Shown piece after piece: positions 21,891-33,700 of a stretch of DNA of 64,000 nucleotides (its first letter is position 1; every line of letters begins with the position of its first letter). This DNA is from Sorghum bicolor. Taxonomy: Eukaryota; Streptophyta; Magnoliopsida; Poales; Poaceae. The notes under the pieces were generated by a model that saw only the letters and a program-made list of their open reading frames with translations, made no database searches and had not been told where the DNA came from. Location of the stretch: assembly GCF_000003195.3 (NCBI RefSeq), contig NC_012872.2, positions 51,565,695-51,629,694 of the forward strand. The letters are read 5' to 3'. The position numbers were made by a program, and so were the translations under genes.

Positions 21891-23885
21891 TCACATGATT
21901 GGGTGACAACTTGATGTGACCTTCCTGAAGTAAAAAGTCGAAAATTCTATCGGCTTTGGTGATATCAAATGCGAACTTTTCTGGCTCTTTATGCCCAAAA
22001 GGACAAGACATCGGCTTCTTATTTTCACCCATTCTGCTAAGCCGATGACTGGCTCCTCATCAGAATCCGAGCTTGTTGCTTCATCAACAAATGACACCTT
22101 TTTATTCCATGCCCTCTTGGGCTCAAAAGGTCTGACATCTTGATCAGAAATTCTCTGCACCAAGTGACTTAAGCTTTCCAACTCTTGAGAAGCATATTTG
22201 TCCCTGATGTGCAGCAACAAACCCTGGAAAGCCAAATCGGCTAGTTGCCGATCGTCCAAAACCAGACTATAGCATTTGTTCTTGACCTCCCGCATTCTCT
22301 GCACAAAACTTTCAACCGATTCATCATTGCGTTGCTTTAATTTGACCAAATCGGTAATCTTCTTCTCATGGACTCCAGAAAAGAAGTACTTGTGGAATTG
22401 CTTCTCTAGATCGGCCCAAGTAATCACTGAGTTGGGAGGTAACGATATAAACCAAGTGAATGCCGATCCAGACAATGATGACGAGAACAAGCGAACCCTT
22501 AACTCGTCCCTGTTAGCAGCTTCTCCATATTGGATGATGAACCTGTTGACATGTTCCATGGTTGATGTATCATCCTGTCCAGAAAACTTAGTGAAATCTG
22601 GCACCTTGTACAGATTTGGAAGTGGAATTAAATCATATGCAGGAGGATACGGTGTCCGATAAGAGTAAGTGTTGACTTTGGGTTTTATCCCAAATTGGTC
22701 TCTCATTACTTTAGCAAAATTATCGGCCCAATAAGCATCAGCATCTTGCCGATGAGGCGGTTGCGGATCTGGCACCTGCTGATATGCTTCCACGTGTCTA
22801 TGTGGTGCGCGATCTGCATAAAAAATTGGGTTAACCATTTGACCACCAAACTGCTGACCACCAATTTGTTGGCCACTAATCTGCTGGCCAAGATTCATCG
22901 GCTGATTGGCCAACCCTTGATTCTGGAACCCAGGTTGGATCTGGCCCTGTTGAAACCCTGGAACTTGATGATTCTGTTGAAGCATCTGTGGAAAGACTAA
23001 CTGCCCGGTCCATCCACTATGAGGATTCATCGGCATAGGTCCTGCCGATGACTGGTAATTGGGCATCATCATCGAATTGACATACCCTGGCTGAGTCATA
23101 AATCTCTGTTGCGTCGGCATTGAATCTGCCGATGCATTAGGCATCTGGAATGTTGGAGCTTGAGAATTCCCAGTGTAAGGTCTTGCAGTAGTAGTTGTAG
23201 TATACTGGGGACTTTGATTCATCGGCATATTTGGAGGTGCCGAAGCCATAGGAGCCTTGCCTCTCATATCAGCCGTTTGAGATGTGCCAGGCGTCTTCAA
23301 CATGAACTCTGGGGGCATACCAAAACCCCACCAGTTAGGAGGAACAGATCCCGATATTGCTGACGCCAATAGATCTGTGGCCAGCTTGGTTGACTCATCT
23401 GATGTTGACGGATTGGCCGGCATCGGTGTGGATTGTGCATTAGTGACTCCCAACGTGCTTGGAGAGACGGCAGTTTCTGTGCCCGCAGCGGCTATAGTAA
23501 CCGATGGAGCTGTGACCACCAGTGATCCTGGCTGATGATGAGAAGGACCCACATAATTTGGTGGCAATTGTCCTTCTTTGAAAGTTCTAGCCACGGCATT
23601 TAAAACCGTATTGGACAGCACACCAGCTTTATTGATCAAGGCACGGTTAATAGCACTATCAACCATGTCTTGAAGCTTACCAGGATTGGCTTCAAAAGTA
23701 ACCTGCCGAGGTGCCGGCAGCGCTTCCTTCTGGATTACCTCGCCACTCCTATTGATGCTGAAGGATTTCAAACATTGCTGCTTGTAATCCTCCATGGCTT
23801 TTGCAATAGCCTGCTTTTGCTCATCTCTGAGATTGGCTTCCGTCACGGGGATGACGTTCTCCAAGTCGAACTCAGAAGTCGCCAT
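21891..23885 (-). pseudogene. Gag polyprotein of the Tat element
   Basis: I place the start at the ATG at 23885 (MATSEFDLENVIPVTEANLR), 47 bp inside the 5' LTR; the frame opens earlier only because it reads through PBS and LTR. N-terminal half: Gln/Met/Pro-rich and low complexity, with repeated GQQ units (GQQISGQQIGGQQFGGQM). C-terminal half: a Retrotrans_gag capsid domain with YKVPDFTKFSGQDDTSTMEH, FTWFISLPPNSVITWADLEK and FVQRMREVKNKCYSL. Near 22030 a 1-nt shift throws the reading out of frame: the last about 45 residues are nonsense, while the other frame continues with gag-like sequence (KKPMSCPFGHKEPEKFAFDI). Confidence 0.87.
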
Positions 23886-23905
23886 GTCGATCTTGATCTT
23901 GATTT

Positions 23906-23931
23906 GGTCCCACTGGGCGTGCCAAAAGATA
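23906..23931 (-). other. Primer-binding site region of the Tat element
   Basis: Directly inside the 5' LTR the minus strand reads TATCTTTTGGCACGCCCAGT, continuing GGGACC. The GGCACGCCCAGTGGGAC core is a common PBS-region signature of Tat-type elements in grasses. The exact tRNA is not assigned. Confidence 0.6.
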
Positions 23932-24656
23932 TGTTGATGCAAAACTTGATCTGCAAACACAAAGGGCTAATACCCGATTTAAACGTTAAGGCGTGCCAGC
24001 CGATTTGACCTTACTATCGGCAAAGGTGATAACTCGAACACTTTGGTCCCGACAACAGCGATGCGCCCGGATGTCACGGCCAAGAAGTGCTCACGCGGAA
24101 CTCAAGAATATGCCGAGCTTAAGTCGATGAATTCCTAAGAACTCGTAGTAAAAGGAAAAGAAAAGATGTGACGAAGTCATCGAAAAAGTAGATGCTGGAA
24201 TATGAGTAAAAACTTGTGTTTGATTGATTGATAGATATCTCATTACAAGACCCTAGGGTCTACATTTATACCCTGCTCAAAGAGCTACAATCAGACACGA
24301 CTAGGACTCAAATTCCAATTTAAACGGAGTCCGTATACAAAATGACTTTAAATAACTAAGGAAAACATAAAACTATCCCTTTGCAACCGACCGGGACACC
24401 ACCATGGATCAATCGGCAACTTCCGCGCTCCCCTCCATAGTCATCGGCAGACTTCCTGTTATGACCATCGGCAAACACCAATACGGATCATCGGTATAAA
24501 CATGTCACCACCCTCTGGACTTAGTCACGTTCAATTGCCTCTCTCATCGGCAACCATCTCCATCGGCAATCATTCCTGCAGATTAGTTACCGTTGCTCCG
24601 CCTGTCGATCCGTACTTTGCTAACCCCCAGGTACATGTCTAAAAACGGTGTCAACA
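23932..24656 (-). repeat. 5' LTR of the Tat element (725 bp)
   Basis: It matches 10997-11720 over its full length with about 20 visible differences, mostly transitions, plus one 1-nt indel. It is followed by the AGTTT duplication at 24657-24661. Confidence 0.93.
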
Positions 24657-24661
24657 AGTTT

Positions 24662-26873
24662 TGAATATGCCACTTTAGAAATTGTTTAGATGTTATCGGA
24701 GTCACCTCAATGCACATATATTAAGATAATTACATTCAAAGAAGGCCTTAGGATGCGAACAACTCTTTCAGGGGCGTTCGATGGGGGTGAGCGAGATGAT
24801 CAAGGGAACAAGGCCACTTAATTTGATGGCCCCCCAAATTGCAGGCTTTTACTTTCCCTAAGTACTAATCCTGACCTGCTTGTGACTCTGAATTTGTGAT
24901 TCTTTACTGAACTGGCTAGATCAGATAAGTTAATTACACCTATACAGTACTAGCGTGGTAGCAAATTCTTAATGTAATGATTTCCACTTGTTGTTGTCGG
25001 CTGATTTGATTTCCTTATATTTTCTTTTGTTCTAATTAGAGTGAAGGGCTCAAGACATTAGACATTTAGGCATATATTGGACTTGACTTAATATATGTAC
25101 ACTACATGAATTTATTTAAATTAATTCAATAGACATCGTCTACCAGAAATAGAAAATATGATGATTCATGAGGTTAGTAATATTTTTACCATATTTCTAC
25201 ATATGGTACGAAAGAATATATATTAAACTTATAAATTTAAGTGAAAGTATGTCTAGAATACATGTTGAAGTCATATATGAATTAATTTTATTAGACATAC
25301 AACTTGTATAAATTTAGGGACCCAATTTGTCATTCGCTCGTGAGCCCCCAATTTCTGGAGACGGCCCTGAACTCTTTTTACGATCCGTGGTACGCCATTG
25401 GTCCATTGGACAATCAAACACGCGCTATATGCTTTGTTCTGCACCGACAATACCGTTACTTTGTTCGTATCCACCGTTATTACTGCGGAAAGGATTGAGT
25501 GCACTGACGGATGGGCGTTGTCACCGCTTTTTCACAAAATGAGCTAGAAATTTCATCTCATCTTCTGAAAAAGTCAGATGAGCGCGTGAGAAGGAATCAA
25601 CCTAGCTAGATTAGCACATTACTTATGGTTAAGGATTCATATCATGTTGCTCACAAGCAGAGAAGAATATAATCTCCAATGTGCTCTTATATTATATATA
25701 TTACTGATGGACCGGGAACAGGATAGAACCTTCCACCAAATTGAATTGAATTTATTTACTACCTGATCTGCTGTCAAACAATGAAAATATCACGATATGT
25801 ACGCCTGCATTGACTGGGTGTACGTGCATCCATGTTTTAGCTACTCTTTTTTATGGTAATTTGCAGAGTTATATAGGAGTAATTCCAGACAAGTTGCCTA
25901 CGCTTTGATGACAATTTTAAGGTTCATAACAAAATTACGATCGTATAGGAGTAGGAGTACGTATATCCTAATGTGATTGCCACTATGAAACAGCCAGTAG
26001 TTTCTTCTATGACCAGCAGCGAAGAAAGTGGGCGGCAGAAAGTAAAGAGGGCTTTTATTCGCAAGTTGACCATTTAGATGGAACCAATTTATACGCTACA
26101 AATTTAGGGTGATTCGACAGTAGAGGTGCTTTTAGTTGGGTAATGCTGCGACGTTGTTCTTAATGGTGATATATATATGGACAAATGTTGAAGTGTTTTA
26201 AACTCACATAGATTAATTCCCACCATAAGGCGAGTCTCAGTGGGAAATTTTATGGTGTCGTTTCTAAAACTGTCATATCATATAAAATAAAATAAAACTT
26301 GGATAAAACACTCACTCTCAATAGAGAGTTTCACTCTATAGTTTTATAGGCATTTAATTTCAAGACTCAAAAAGAGTTGGTAATCGTACTAAAAAATATA
26401 TACGCTAGTTTTATATAGATAAAACTTATTATCTTCTCTCTCTTTTTTAAATACATTGTCATATCATCAAAATGCCTATGTGGCAACCTATTTAATGTGG
26501 CCTTTGCTGCGATACTCCTAAATGACTGTGGGTCATTCATTTATTTTGATCAGACGGTCACGATCACTATTATCTCCTAGGAGGTAATATATGAAATGTA
26601 TATTTATTTAATTCTTATTTTATAAAAATAGGGTGAATAAGTAAAGTTTTAAATATAAAAAATCTTCTTTTTAGATTTGATTGATGCATGCAAGATCTTT
26701 GACTGATATGGTAAATCTTTTTGATTTATAACTTTGTGTTTCATACCTTTTCAATACCAATTTTTTATGACTTTATATACGTGATTAGCGTGTGTGTGTA
26801 GCGTGTGTGTATGCGGGCGGCTAGCCTGGTTAGCCTTACGTGGTTAGCCAACATTAAGTGAGCAAATGAAACT
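24662..26873. other. AT-rich intergenic DNA without recognised gene
   Basis: It continues the host sequence interrupted at 10992. There are only short random frames. A stretch at 26200-26520 has MITE-like composition (CAGTGGGAAATTTTATGGTG and AT-rich hairpins), but I could not define paired termini. No RNA gene was recognised. Confidence 0.6.
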
Positions 26874-26880
26874 CATATGA

Positions 26881-27935
26881 GTGTGTTTGGTTAGGCTTTC
26901 AAGCTGACTTTTGACTTGGTTGGATCAGATTTGTGTTGTTTGGTTCTTAAGCCAGCCTCTGGAGCCAAGCTCTAACTGGTCATCCGTACACTCGGAGCCA
27001 GGCCCAAAATAAAATACAGGGTTGGTGTTTCTTCTGGAGCCAGGCCAGAGCAAGCCTCAATGCTCCATTCTCGTCACCGCCCGGTTTCACTCTACGTTGC
27101 TCGTCCTTCTCACGAGCTGCATTGTCTATATCCTTCCTTCGCATAGGCCATGTCATCCGTCCGACAGCCGCCGGCCTTCCCTCCTCGCCCAAATCCTGTC
27201 CATGGTGGACCTCGTGGTGACTGAAGCGACGGAGGTCCTCTTCTCCTTGTTCTCAAACCCCATCCACCTCTTTGTGGATGACTTCACGGAGCGTGTGGCG
27301 CTCGCGAAGGCCGGCGAGGACACCGTCGCCTTCATCCTCTCCGTCCTCACTGTCTAGCGGACCCTCGCGCCGCGTCGAGGAGATGCTCCGTGAGGATCCC
27401 ACCTTCGCCATGGCTGGCTGCTATGCTAGTCTCTCTACCTTCGGGTCCCTCTCCCTCCCGTCACTGTCCATTGCTTCCTCCTCCCTCGCGTCGGTGCTGC
27501 TGCGGGCCTACAAGAGGCCAGCAGGCAAGGACGGTAGGGGCTTCCTGTCATGCCACTACCACGTCACGGACGAGCGTGTGGGTTCGGTGCTAGCTCTGCC
27601 ACGGCCTCACCTCCGTGGAGGTCAAGTGCACTTAGGCTGATCGCGATGAGCCGACAGGTCCAAGGCGCACGACGCTCGGCGAAGAGGAGGATGGTGGCGA
27701 GGGTTGTGCCCAGCAACTGTTCGACACAATGTCTCAGAGGGGGGTGAACTCACCATCCTAAAGAAGAGGTGACTCTATACAAAGCAAGCCAACCAACCAA
27801 ACAAACATGTGTTATAGTCAGGTTAACACAATGCAGACATCCAAACAAGTGTGAATTGGCTTAGTTGGAGCAGGCTAAGACTAGCCTGGTTTAGTTTTGC
27901 TAGCCAGACTTGTGTAAGAAATAAACCAAACAAAC
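26881..27935. mobile_element. Putative TIR element carrying captured coding-like DNA
   Basis: The left end GTGTGTTTGGTTAGG and the reverse complement of the right end, GTTTGTTTGGTTTAT, form imperfect terminal inverted repeats. CATATGA occurs just outside both ends (26874-26880 and 27936-27942) as a candidate 7 bp duplication. The ends are AT-rich, while the middle (about 27010-27760) is GC-rich and coding-like. No transposase is present, so it would be non-autonomous. A superfamily cannot be assigned. Confidence 0.45.
27022..27760 (+). pseudogene. GC-rich gene fragment of unknown origin inside the TIR element
   Basis: The plus strand reads MVDLVVTEATEVLFSLFSNP from 27202, then IHLFVDDFTERVALAKAGED up to a TAG at 27355. 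In a shifted frame it continues with DPTFAMAGCYASLSTFGSLS and FLSCHYHVTDERVGSVLALP. Composition and codon third positions are strongly GC-rich and unlike the surrounding AT-rich DNA, as expected for an exon fragment of a grass gene. I do not recognise the family. Stops and shifts argue against function. Confidence 0.4.
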
Positions 27936-27942
27936 CATATGA

Positions 27943-29010
27943 AACTTTTACTGAGACTGACCTGAGAAAAGTTACCCATTCATAATAACAAGATTAATTA
28001 TTATTAACATGTGGAAGGTAATTCCTAGCCTCTATATACCAGCTGATCAGGCGTACATAGTCAAAACGGTATTATAACAAGAAAACGTTACTCCTTCGCT
28101 GGTCCTGCAGTCTACAATAGTTCGACAAAATCAATAAAGTTTATGTGGAACTAGGATCAGTAATCTTAATCTACACCAATCCACGTGGGTTATAAGATAT
28201 TGGATGTGGATAACCATTAGTTAGTTTTTTATCTAATAACTCCTAACCCATATATATGTTCGAAAAAGAAAACTTCTAACTCATATAGATTGAGATGGAT
28301 TGGTGTACCTCCAACTATATAAGAGAGAAGAATATATATACGTGTAGTCCTACATACACAGGATTATACTATTAATTTCATGCTTGACTCGGCAGCAGGT
28401 TTTCTTAGTTACTGCAGCCTACCAATAAGATCATCCATGAATCGAAAGTTTGAAAATTCAATTGTGCCAACATCTGTTGGCCTTTATACGGAAATCAAGT
28501 GGTTCTTCGATTCTAAAGCAGGAATAATCCCATCAGTTTGCATTTTGTTCTTGTGCAATGATGATCGTATTTTATTGACAGTCAAAACTCACACCACCAA
28601 CACGCATAATGCAAAAACAATTGTTCACTTTTTCTCTCTTTTGCAATTCTTCGTCATAGGTAGGACGCATTTGGTGGGTACGAATATTCGATTTTATTTG
28701 ACAACCTAGCTGGAGACAATAATCGCCTAGCCATATCCGGTGCAGTTATTATTGCAGTGCCTCGTGTCAACGAGGGAATCCCAATTGGCAATGGCAGGCT
28801 ATGGCTAACACCTCGCAAGTTTCTAGCAGTTGCCGCCTTGCCGGTCAGGAGACGACACGTGGACATAGGCCGACGTTTTAGCATGACGCATGGAGTGCTC
28901 CCGATGGCCAAGCTATTATTTGGTGCTGTGCTTGCTTTTTGACCTTCTTGATTCGTGACCAGCTTCTCATAGAGACCAAACGTGAACGAAAACCCTTTTT
29001 TTTGTTACTC
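27943..29010. other. Intergenic DNA, no gene recognised
   Basis: AT-rich, with an unsupported 109-codon frame (28380-28709) lacking any motif, and a GC-richer patch at 28690-28900 without a recognisable product. Confidence 0.55.
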
Positions 29011-29013
29011 TAA

Positions 29014-29256
29014 GGCCTTGTTTAGATGCGAAAAGATTTTGGATTTCGCTATTGTAGTACTTTCGTTTGTTTGTGGTAAATATTGTGTAATTATGGATTA
29101 ACTAGGATCAAAGGAGTCGTCTCGCGATTTACAGTTAAACTGTGCAATTAGTTTTTATTTTCGTCTATATTTAATGTTTCATGCATGTGCCAAAAAATTT
29201 GATGTGACGGAGAATCTTGGAAACTTTTTGGTTTTTGGGGTGAACTAAACAAGGCC
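29014..29256. mobile_element. Tourist-like MITE (243 bp), TSD TAA
   Basis: The ends are GGCCTTGTTTAG and CTAAACAAGGCC, an inverted pair, flanked by TAA on both sides (29011-29013 and 29257-29259). The size and 3 bp TAA target fit PIF/Harbinger-derived Tourist elements. Internal words such as ATTAAATATAGACG are shared with the other copies in the window. Confidence 0.9.
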
Positions 29257-29259
29257 TAA

Positions 29260-30018
29260 GAGCTTGTTTGGTGAACTAGACATGTGTTTGGTTGGTGATT
29301 CTGAAATTGAAGGCTGTTTGGTTCTAAGACAAAGGGGATAGAATCGTCCTCATAAAGAAATATTCGGCTCAGATGCAAGTGCATCCCATCGAGTGGAAAA
29401 CAAATGGACGGGGCATCCCCTTTTTCTCCTGTCATGCACGCATGCTCACTCTGACAATGAAATGAAGCAGGCGCAAGGAGTGGCGCGATGGAGCGGGGCG
29501 GGGCAGAGATGGAGAGTGGTGCAGACATGCTCAAGCGAGCGGCATAGATCTGAGCAGGCGAGGTGGAGCTGGAGCATGTCGACCTTTCCGGATCTAGGAG
29601 CAGCGAGGACGAAAAAAATGGCTTGGTAATTCATTGGAGGGGCACCAAAGGCCTTGCAATGTTGAGAGGTGGGGCAGTGTTGGAACGGGAGAGGGTGAAT
29701 CGAAGCTTCCTAGAGGTCTCTTGGGCAGTGATTGCACATGCTTGTGGGGCGGCTAGGAACATTTAGGTTGGGAGAAAGAAAGAAGATGCTTCATCAACAG
29801 GGTAGAGAGGTGGATGTGTGGACCCTCATGCATGGCTAATAGTTATCAATGGTGTTAAATTCCATCTTCCATCTCTAGCTCAATCACCCAGTGACCAAGT
29901 AGAAAAATAAGGATGAACTCATTCCTCCGAATCAAACACAAATGAAATAAGTCCATCCCTGAAATAAGGAAAGGGAACCATTCCATCCTTCTACGTTATC
30001 AAACTAAACACGCGCTAC
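29260..30018. mobile_element. Possible older TIR element flanking the LINE insertion
   Basis: The left end GAGCTTGTTTGGTGAAC and the reverse complement of the right end, GCGCGTGTTTAGTTTGATA, are similar, and the unit contains no recognisable transposase. The ends are imperfect and no clear duplication was found. The LINE target at 30019 lies just at its right end. Confidence 0.25.
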
Positions 30019-30259
30019 AACTAGTTGCTGACAGAACTTTCTGGGCGGACTGCCGGCAACCCTGGCTCCTGTAGCGGAACCACTCTCTTGACTCCTGTAG
30101 CTGTTCTTCCCTCCTCTGATCTCCTTTCCCCTGTTTCCAGATCTTTCCTCGTATCATCTCCTCTTTGGTGTTTGGCTGCTCTTGTCTGATCTACTGATCC
30201 ATCCAGTCAGATTTTCCTAAGCTCGTCTCCTCTCCAAAAATCGATCGATCTTGCAGGGA

Positions 30260-30502
30260 GGCCTTGTTTAGTTCACTCTGAAAACCAAAAAGTTTTCAAG
30301 ATTTTCCGTCACATCGAATCTTGTGGCACATGCATGAAACATTAAATATAGACGAAAACAAAAACTAATTACATAGTTTAGCTGTAAATCACGAGACGAA
30401 TATTTTGATCCTAATTAGTCCATAATTAGATAATATTTGTCACAAACAAACGAAAGTGCTACAGTACCGAAAACTTTTCACTTTTCAGAACTAAACAAGG
30501 CC
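30260..30502. mobile_element. Tourist-like MITE (243 bp) nested in the LINE 5' region, TSD GGA
   Basis: GGCCTTGTTTAG...CTAAACAAGGCC ends, the same length as the copy at 29014 but in inverse orientation. It is flanked by GGA (30257-30259 and 30503-30505) and not by the usual TAA/TTA. It lies about 270 bp upstream of the LINE endonuclease ATG. Confidence 0.88.
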
Positions 30503-30775
30503 GGAGTCTGTTGGTTCTTCCCTTTCTTCTCTCTCCACCAAATCTTTTTTCAATCCTCATTCCGCTTATATCCATCTTCAATCCTTCTCTTTTTTTTCTT
30601 CTTCTCTGAACCTGATCTCCTCATTCCTTGCCTATTTCCTTGGGTCCCTTCGTTTTTCTGGTATGCCTACAGGGGGTGGTGTGTGTCGCGCTCTGCTGCT
30701 CGGGTAGGCAGACCAAGCGCTACCTGTTCTCTCCGACCGCGCTTTGGCACCAGCCTCCAAGACGTCACGGGCGCC

Positions 30776-33700
30776 ATGAGTCTCTTGGTGTGGAACTGTC
30801 AGGGCGCCGGCGGAAGCCTTGATAGTGTCAAGATGCGTCACCTAGCCCGCCTCATCTCATCCACTGATGCCCAGGTAATTTTTATCTCTGAAACTAGAAA
30901 TTCTAGCTTGAACAAAAACGATATAGTAAATAAGTTCAATCTTGATAATGCACATATTGTTCCAGCTGAAGGTCAATCTGGAGGCCTTTGGCTCTTATCT
31001 AGATGTCAAGTTGAAGTAGAGGTAGTTGAGTCTAGCCATTTCTATATTTTTGCTAGTTGCTACCACAAGCATGTTCGGAAAAAAATTGGTTTAGTTTGTA
31101 TCTATGGCGATCCCCACCACCGCAAGACTTTGTGGATCTGGAAGCAAGTCCGTTATTTTGTCATGTCCCATCAAAACCTACCTTTTATTTGTATGGGTGA
31201 TCTAAACAACATTATGAATGTTTCTGAGAAGCTCGGTCCTCGGCCAGCTAATTGTCGTTCTATTTCTAACTTCTGTTGTTTGGTTAAAGACTGTGGCTTT
31301 TTTGATCTCGGTTACAATGGTCCAGCTTATACCTGGACAAATAAGCGCTTTGATGCAAATCCTACCTATGAGCGTCTTGACAGGTTCCTGGCTAATGCTG
31401 AATGGTGTGCTGAATTTCCTAGTACGATTGTTTATCACTTACCCATGCTCAAAAGTGATCATGCTCCCATTCTTGCTGTTTTGAATTCTTCTAGAGGAAA
31501 AATTGCTAAACCTTTCAGGTTCGAGAATTGGTGGCTTCTTACTGATGACTATGAGAAAGTGGTGAGAGCAAGCTAGGCCAAATCTGCTAATAGACCCTTC
31601 CACCTCAAGACTTTCTATCTAGCCAAAGATCTCAAGAAGTGGCAAAAATCCAAGCCCAAAAATTCTGATATCCTCCATCATATTGAAGATAAACTCCTAG
31701 CTCTTCAAATGAAGCCTCCTGACCAGCAAAATCCTAGCCTCCAGAAACATCTCATACACCATCATGAAAATCTTCTTGCCAAAGAGGAAGCCTACCACAG
31801 ACAGAGATACAAAAAGAACTGGTCTATTGCTGGAGATAGAAACACCAGATTCTTCCACCAATCCATAATCAAGAGAGCCAGAAGAAACACCATCACTCAT
31901 TTTCTCAATCCAGATGGCACCTATGCTTCCACTCATGACCAGCTTGCTGCCACAGCTAACAATTACTTCATGGATATCTTTAAATCTAATGATAATTGCA
32001 GGAACCAATGTCAAATTTGGAGTGCTGATTTGGATCATGTGCATAGTATAAAGGATGACCCTTTCACAGACTCTACCCCAGATATGAAGGAAATTCACAA
32101 CATCATTAAAAATATGAGAAGCAATGCAGCCCCAGGTCCTGATGCTTTAAGTGCAGGTTTCTACAAATCTTCCTGGGAATGGACACGTAAAGATGTTCTA
32201 GACTTAGTCACTGCTTTCTATCAAACTGGTAACTTACCTTCAGACATTAATAAGACTCATATCACTCTGATTCCCAAAGTGAATACTCTTATCACTCCTA
32301 AAGATTATAGACCCATTAGCTTATGTAATGTGTCTTATAAAGTTATTGCTAAAACCCTGGCTGATAGAATTAAATGCCACCTTCCTCATATTATTCACCC
32401 TACTCAGGCTGCTTTTATTTAAGGTAGGCACATAGCATCAAACGTTATTATTGCTCAAGAGATTATTCATAGCTTCAATCTTAAAACTTGGAAACAAAAA
32501 GCTTTTTTACTTAAAGTGGATCTTGCCAAAGCTTTTGATAGAATTGAATGGAATTTTATTGTTTCTGCTCTTAAAAGATAGGGTTTCAAAGACAATTTTA
32601 TAGATCTAATTTACAAGTGCATCTCAACGACTACTATGTCTGTGATCATCAACGGTAACCCTGCTCCTTCCTTCCATCCCAACAGAGGTGTTCGACAAGG
32701 CTGTCCTCTCTCCTCCTGCCTCTTTATTTTAGCTGTTAATGAGCTTTCAATTTTCCTACAGAAACATTCTTCTTCCCATCATATACAGGGTATCACCCTT
32801 GGTCCCAAATGCCCTCGTATTCACTCTTTTCTTTTTGCAGATGACCTCATTGTGTGTGGGCAAGCTACAAAGGAGGAGGCCAGTAAGATAAATTCTATTT
32901 TACAATCCTTTTGTGCAGCTTCAGGTCAAATCCCAAACATGGCTAAATCCTCTATTGTTTTCAGTAAAAATGTTGATTCTCAGAGCAAGGTGGAGGTAAA
33001 AAGCATTTTCCCTGTCCAGGATATGTCTCCTAACTCTATCTACCTTGGGCATCCTTTGATTTTCAAACATAGTGACAAAACTCAGGCTTATAACTTTATC
33101 ATCAATAAATTCATAACTAAATTAACAAAGTTAAAAGCTCACAAGCTTAATCATGCTGGGAGACTGACTTATATAAATTCGGTTCTTGCTTCGATCCCCA
33201 TTTATTACATGATGACTATCTTGTTTTCTAAAAAATTTATTTCAAAAATCACATCTATCATAAGGAAGTTCTGGTGGTCTGGAGTCCAAGAAGAAAATGA
33301 CAATTCAGGTTTCAATTTTAGATCTTGGAGAGATATGTGTAGGCCCAAAAATGAGGGAGGGCTAGGAATTAGAGATTTGATGACAGTAAACAGGAGCCTT
33401 CTTCTAAATGCGGCCTGGAAGATCGCTACAGGTAAGAACAATTTCCTTTCAGATGTCCTAAAATCTAAATATTATCCTCACACTAGCTTCTAGAAATTAG
33501 GAACCAACAATACCAAATCTGCATTTTGGTCCTCGATTATGAATGTTAAAGATATTTTAATTAAAAATTGTATTGTTCAGATCCATAAAGGCAACTCTAG
33601 CATCTGGTCCACTCCTTGGTGTAATATTTGGAATGAAATTCATAACCATCTTAAACTGCCTATTACTGTTGATACTCTTCCAAACAACATATCTGATCTT

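Larger units (their letters stand above)
10997..24656 (-). mobile_element. Complete Tat-lineage Ty3/gypsy retrotransposon with antisense gene
   Basis: The two LTRs (10997-11720 and 23932-24656) share ends TGTTGACACC...GCATCAACA on the minus strand and are flanked by a perfect 5 bp duplication, AGTTT (10992-10996 and 24657-24661). Order on the minus strand: 5' LTR, PBS, gag, protease, RT, RNase H, a second RNase H-like region, integrase, a roughly 4 kb 3' region with an opposite-strand gene, PPT, 3' LTR. Two RNase H regions plus extra DNA downstream of integrase fit the Tat lineage (Grande/RIRE2/Retrosor type). A foreign solo LTR (20113-21443) splits the gag-protease region. By eye the LTRs differ at about 20 sites. 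Confidence 0.92.

Noticed and set aside
26200..26520. Possible MITE with CAGTGGGAAATTTTATGGTG
   Set aside because: No convincing inverted partner or target duplication could be paired by eye.
28380..28709. 109-codon plus-strand frame in intergenic DNA
   Set aside because: No motif, no gene context and no compositional signal of a grass exon.
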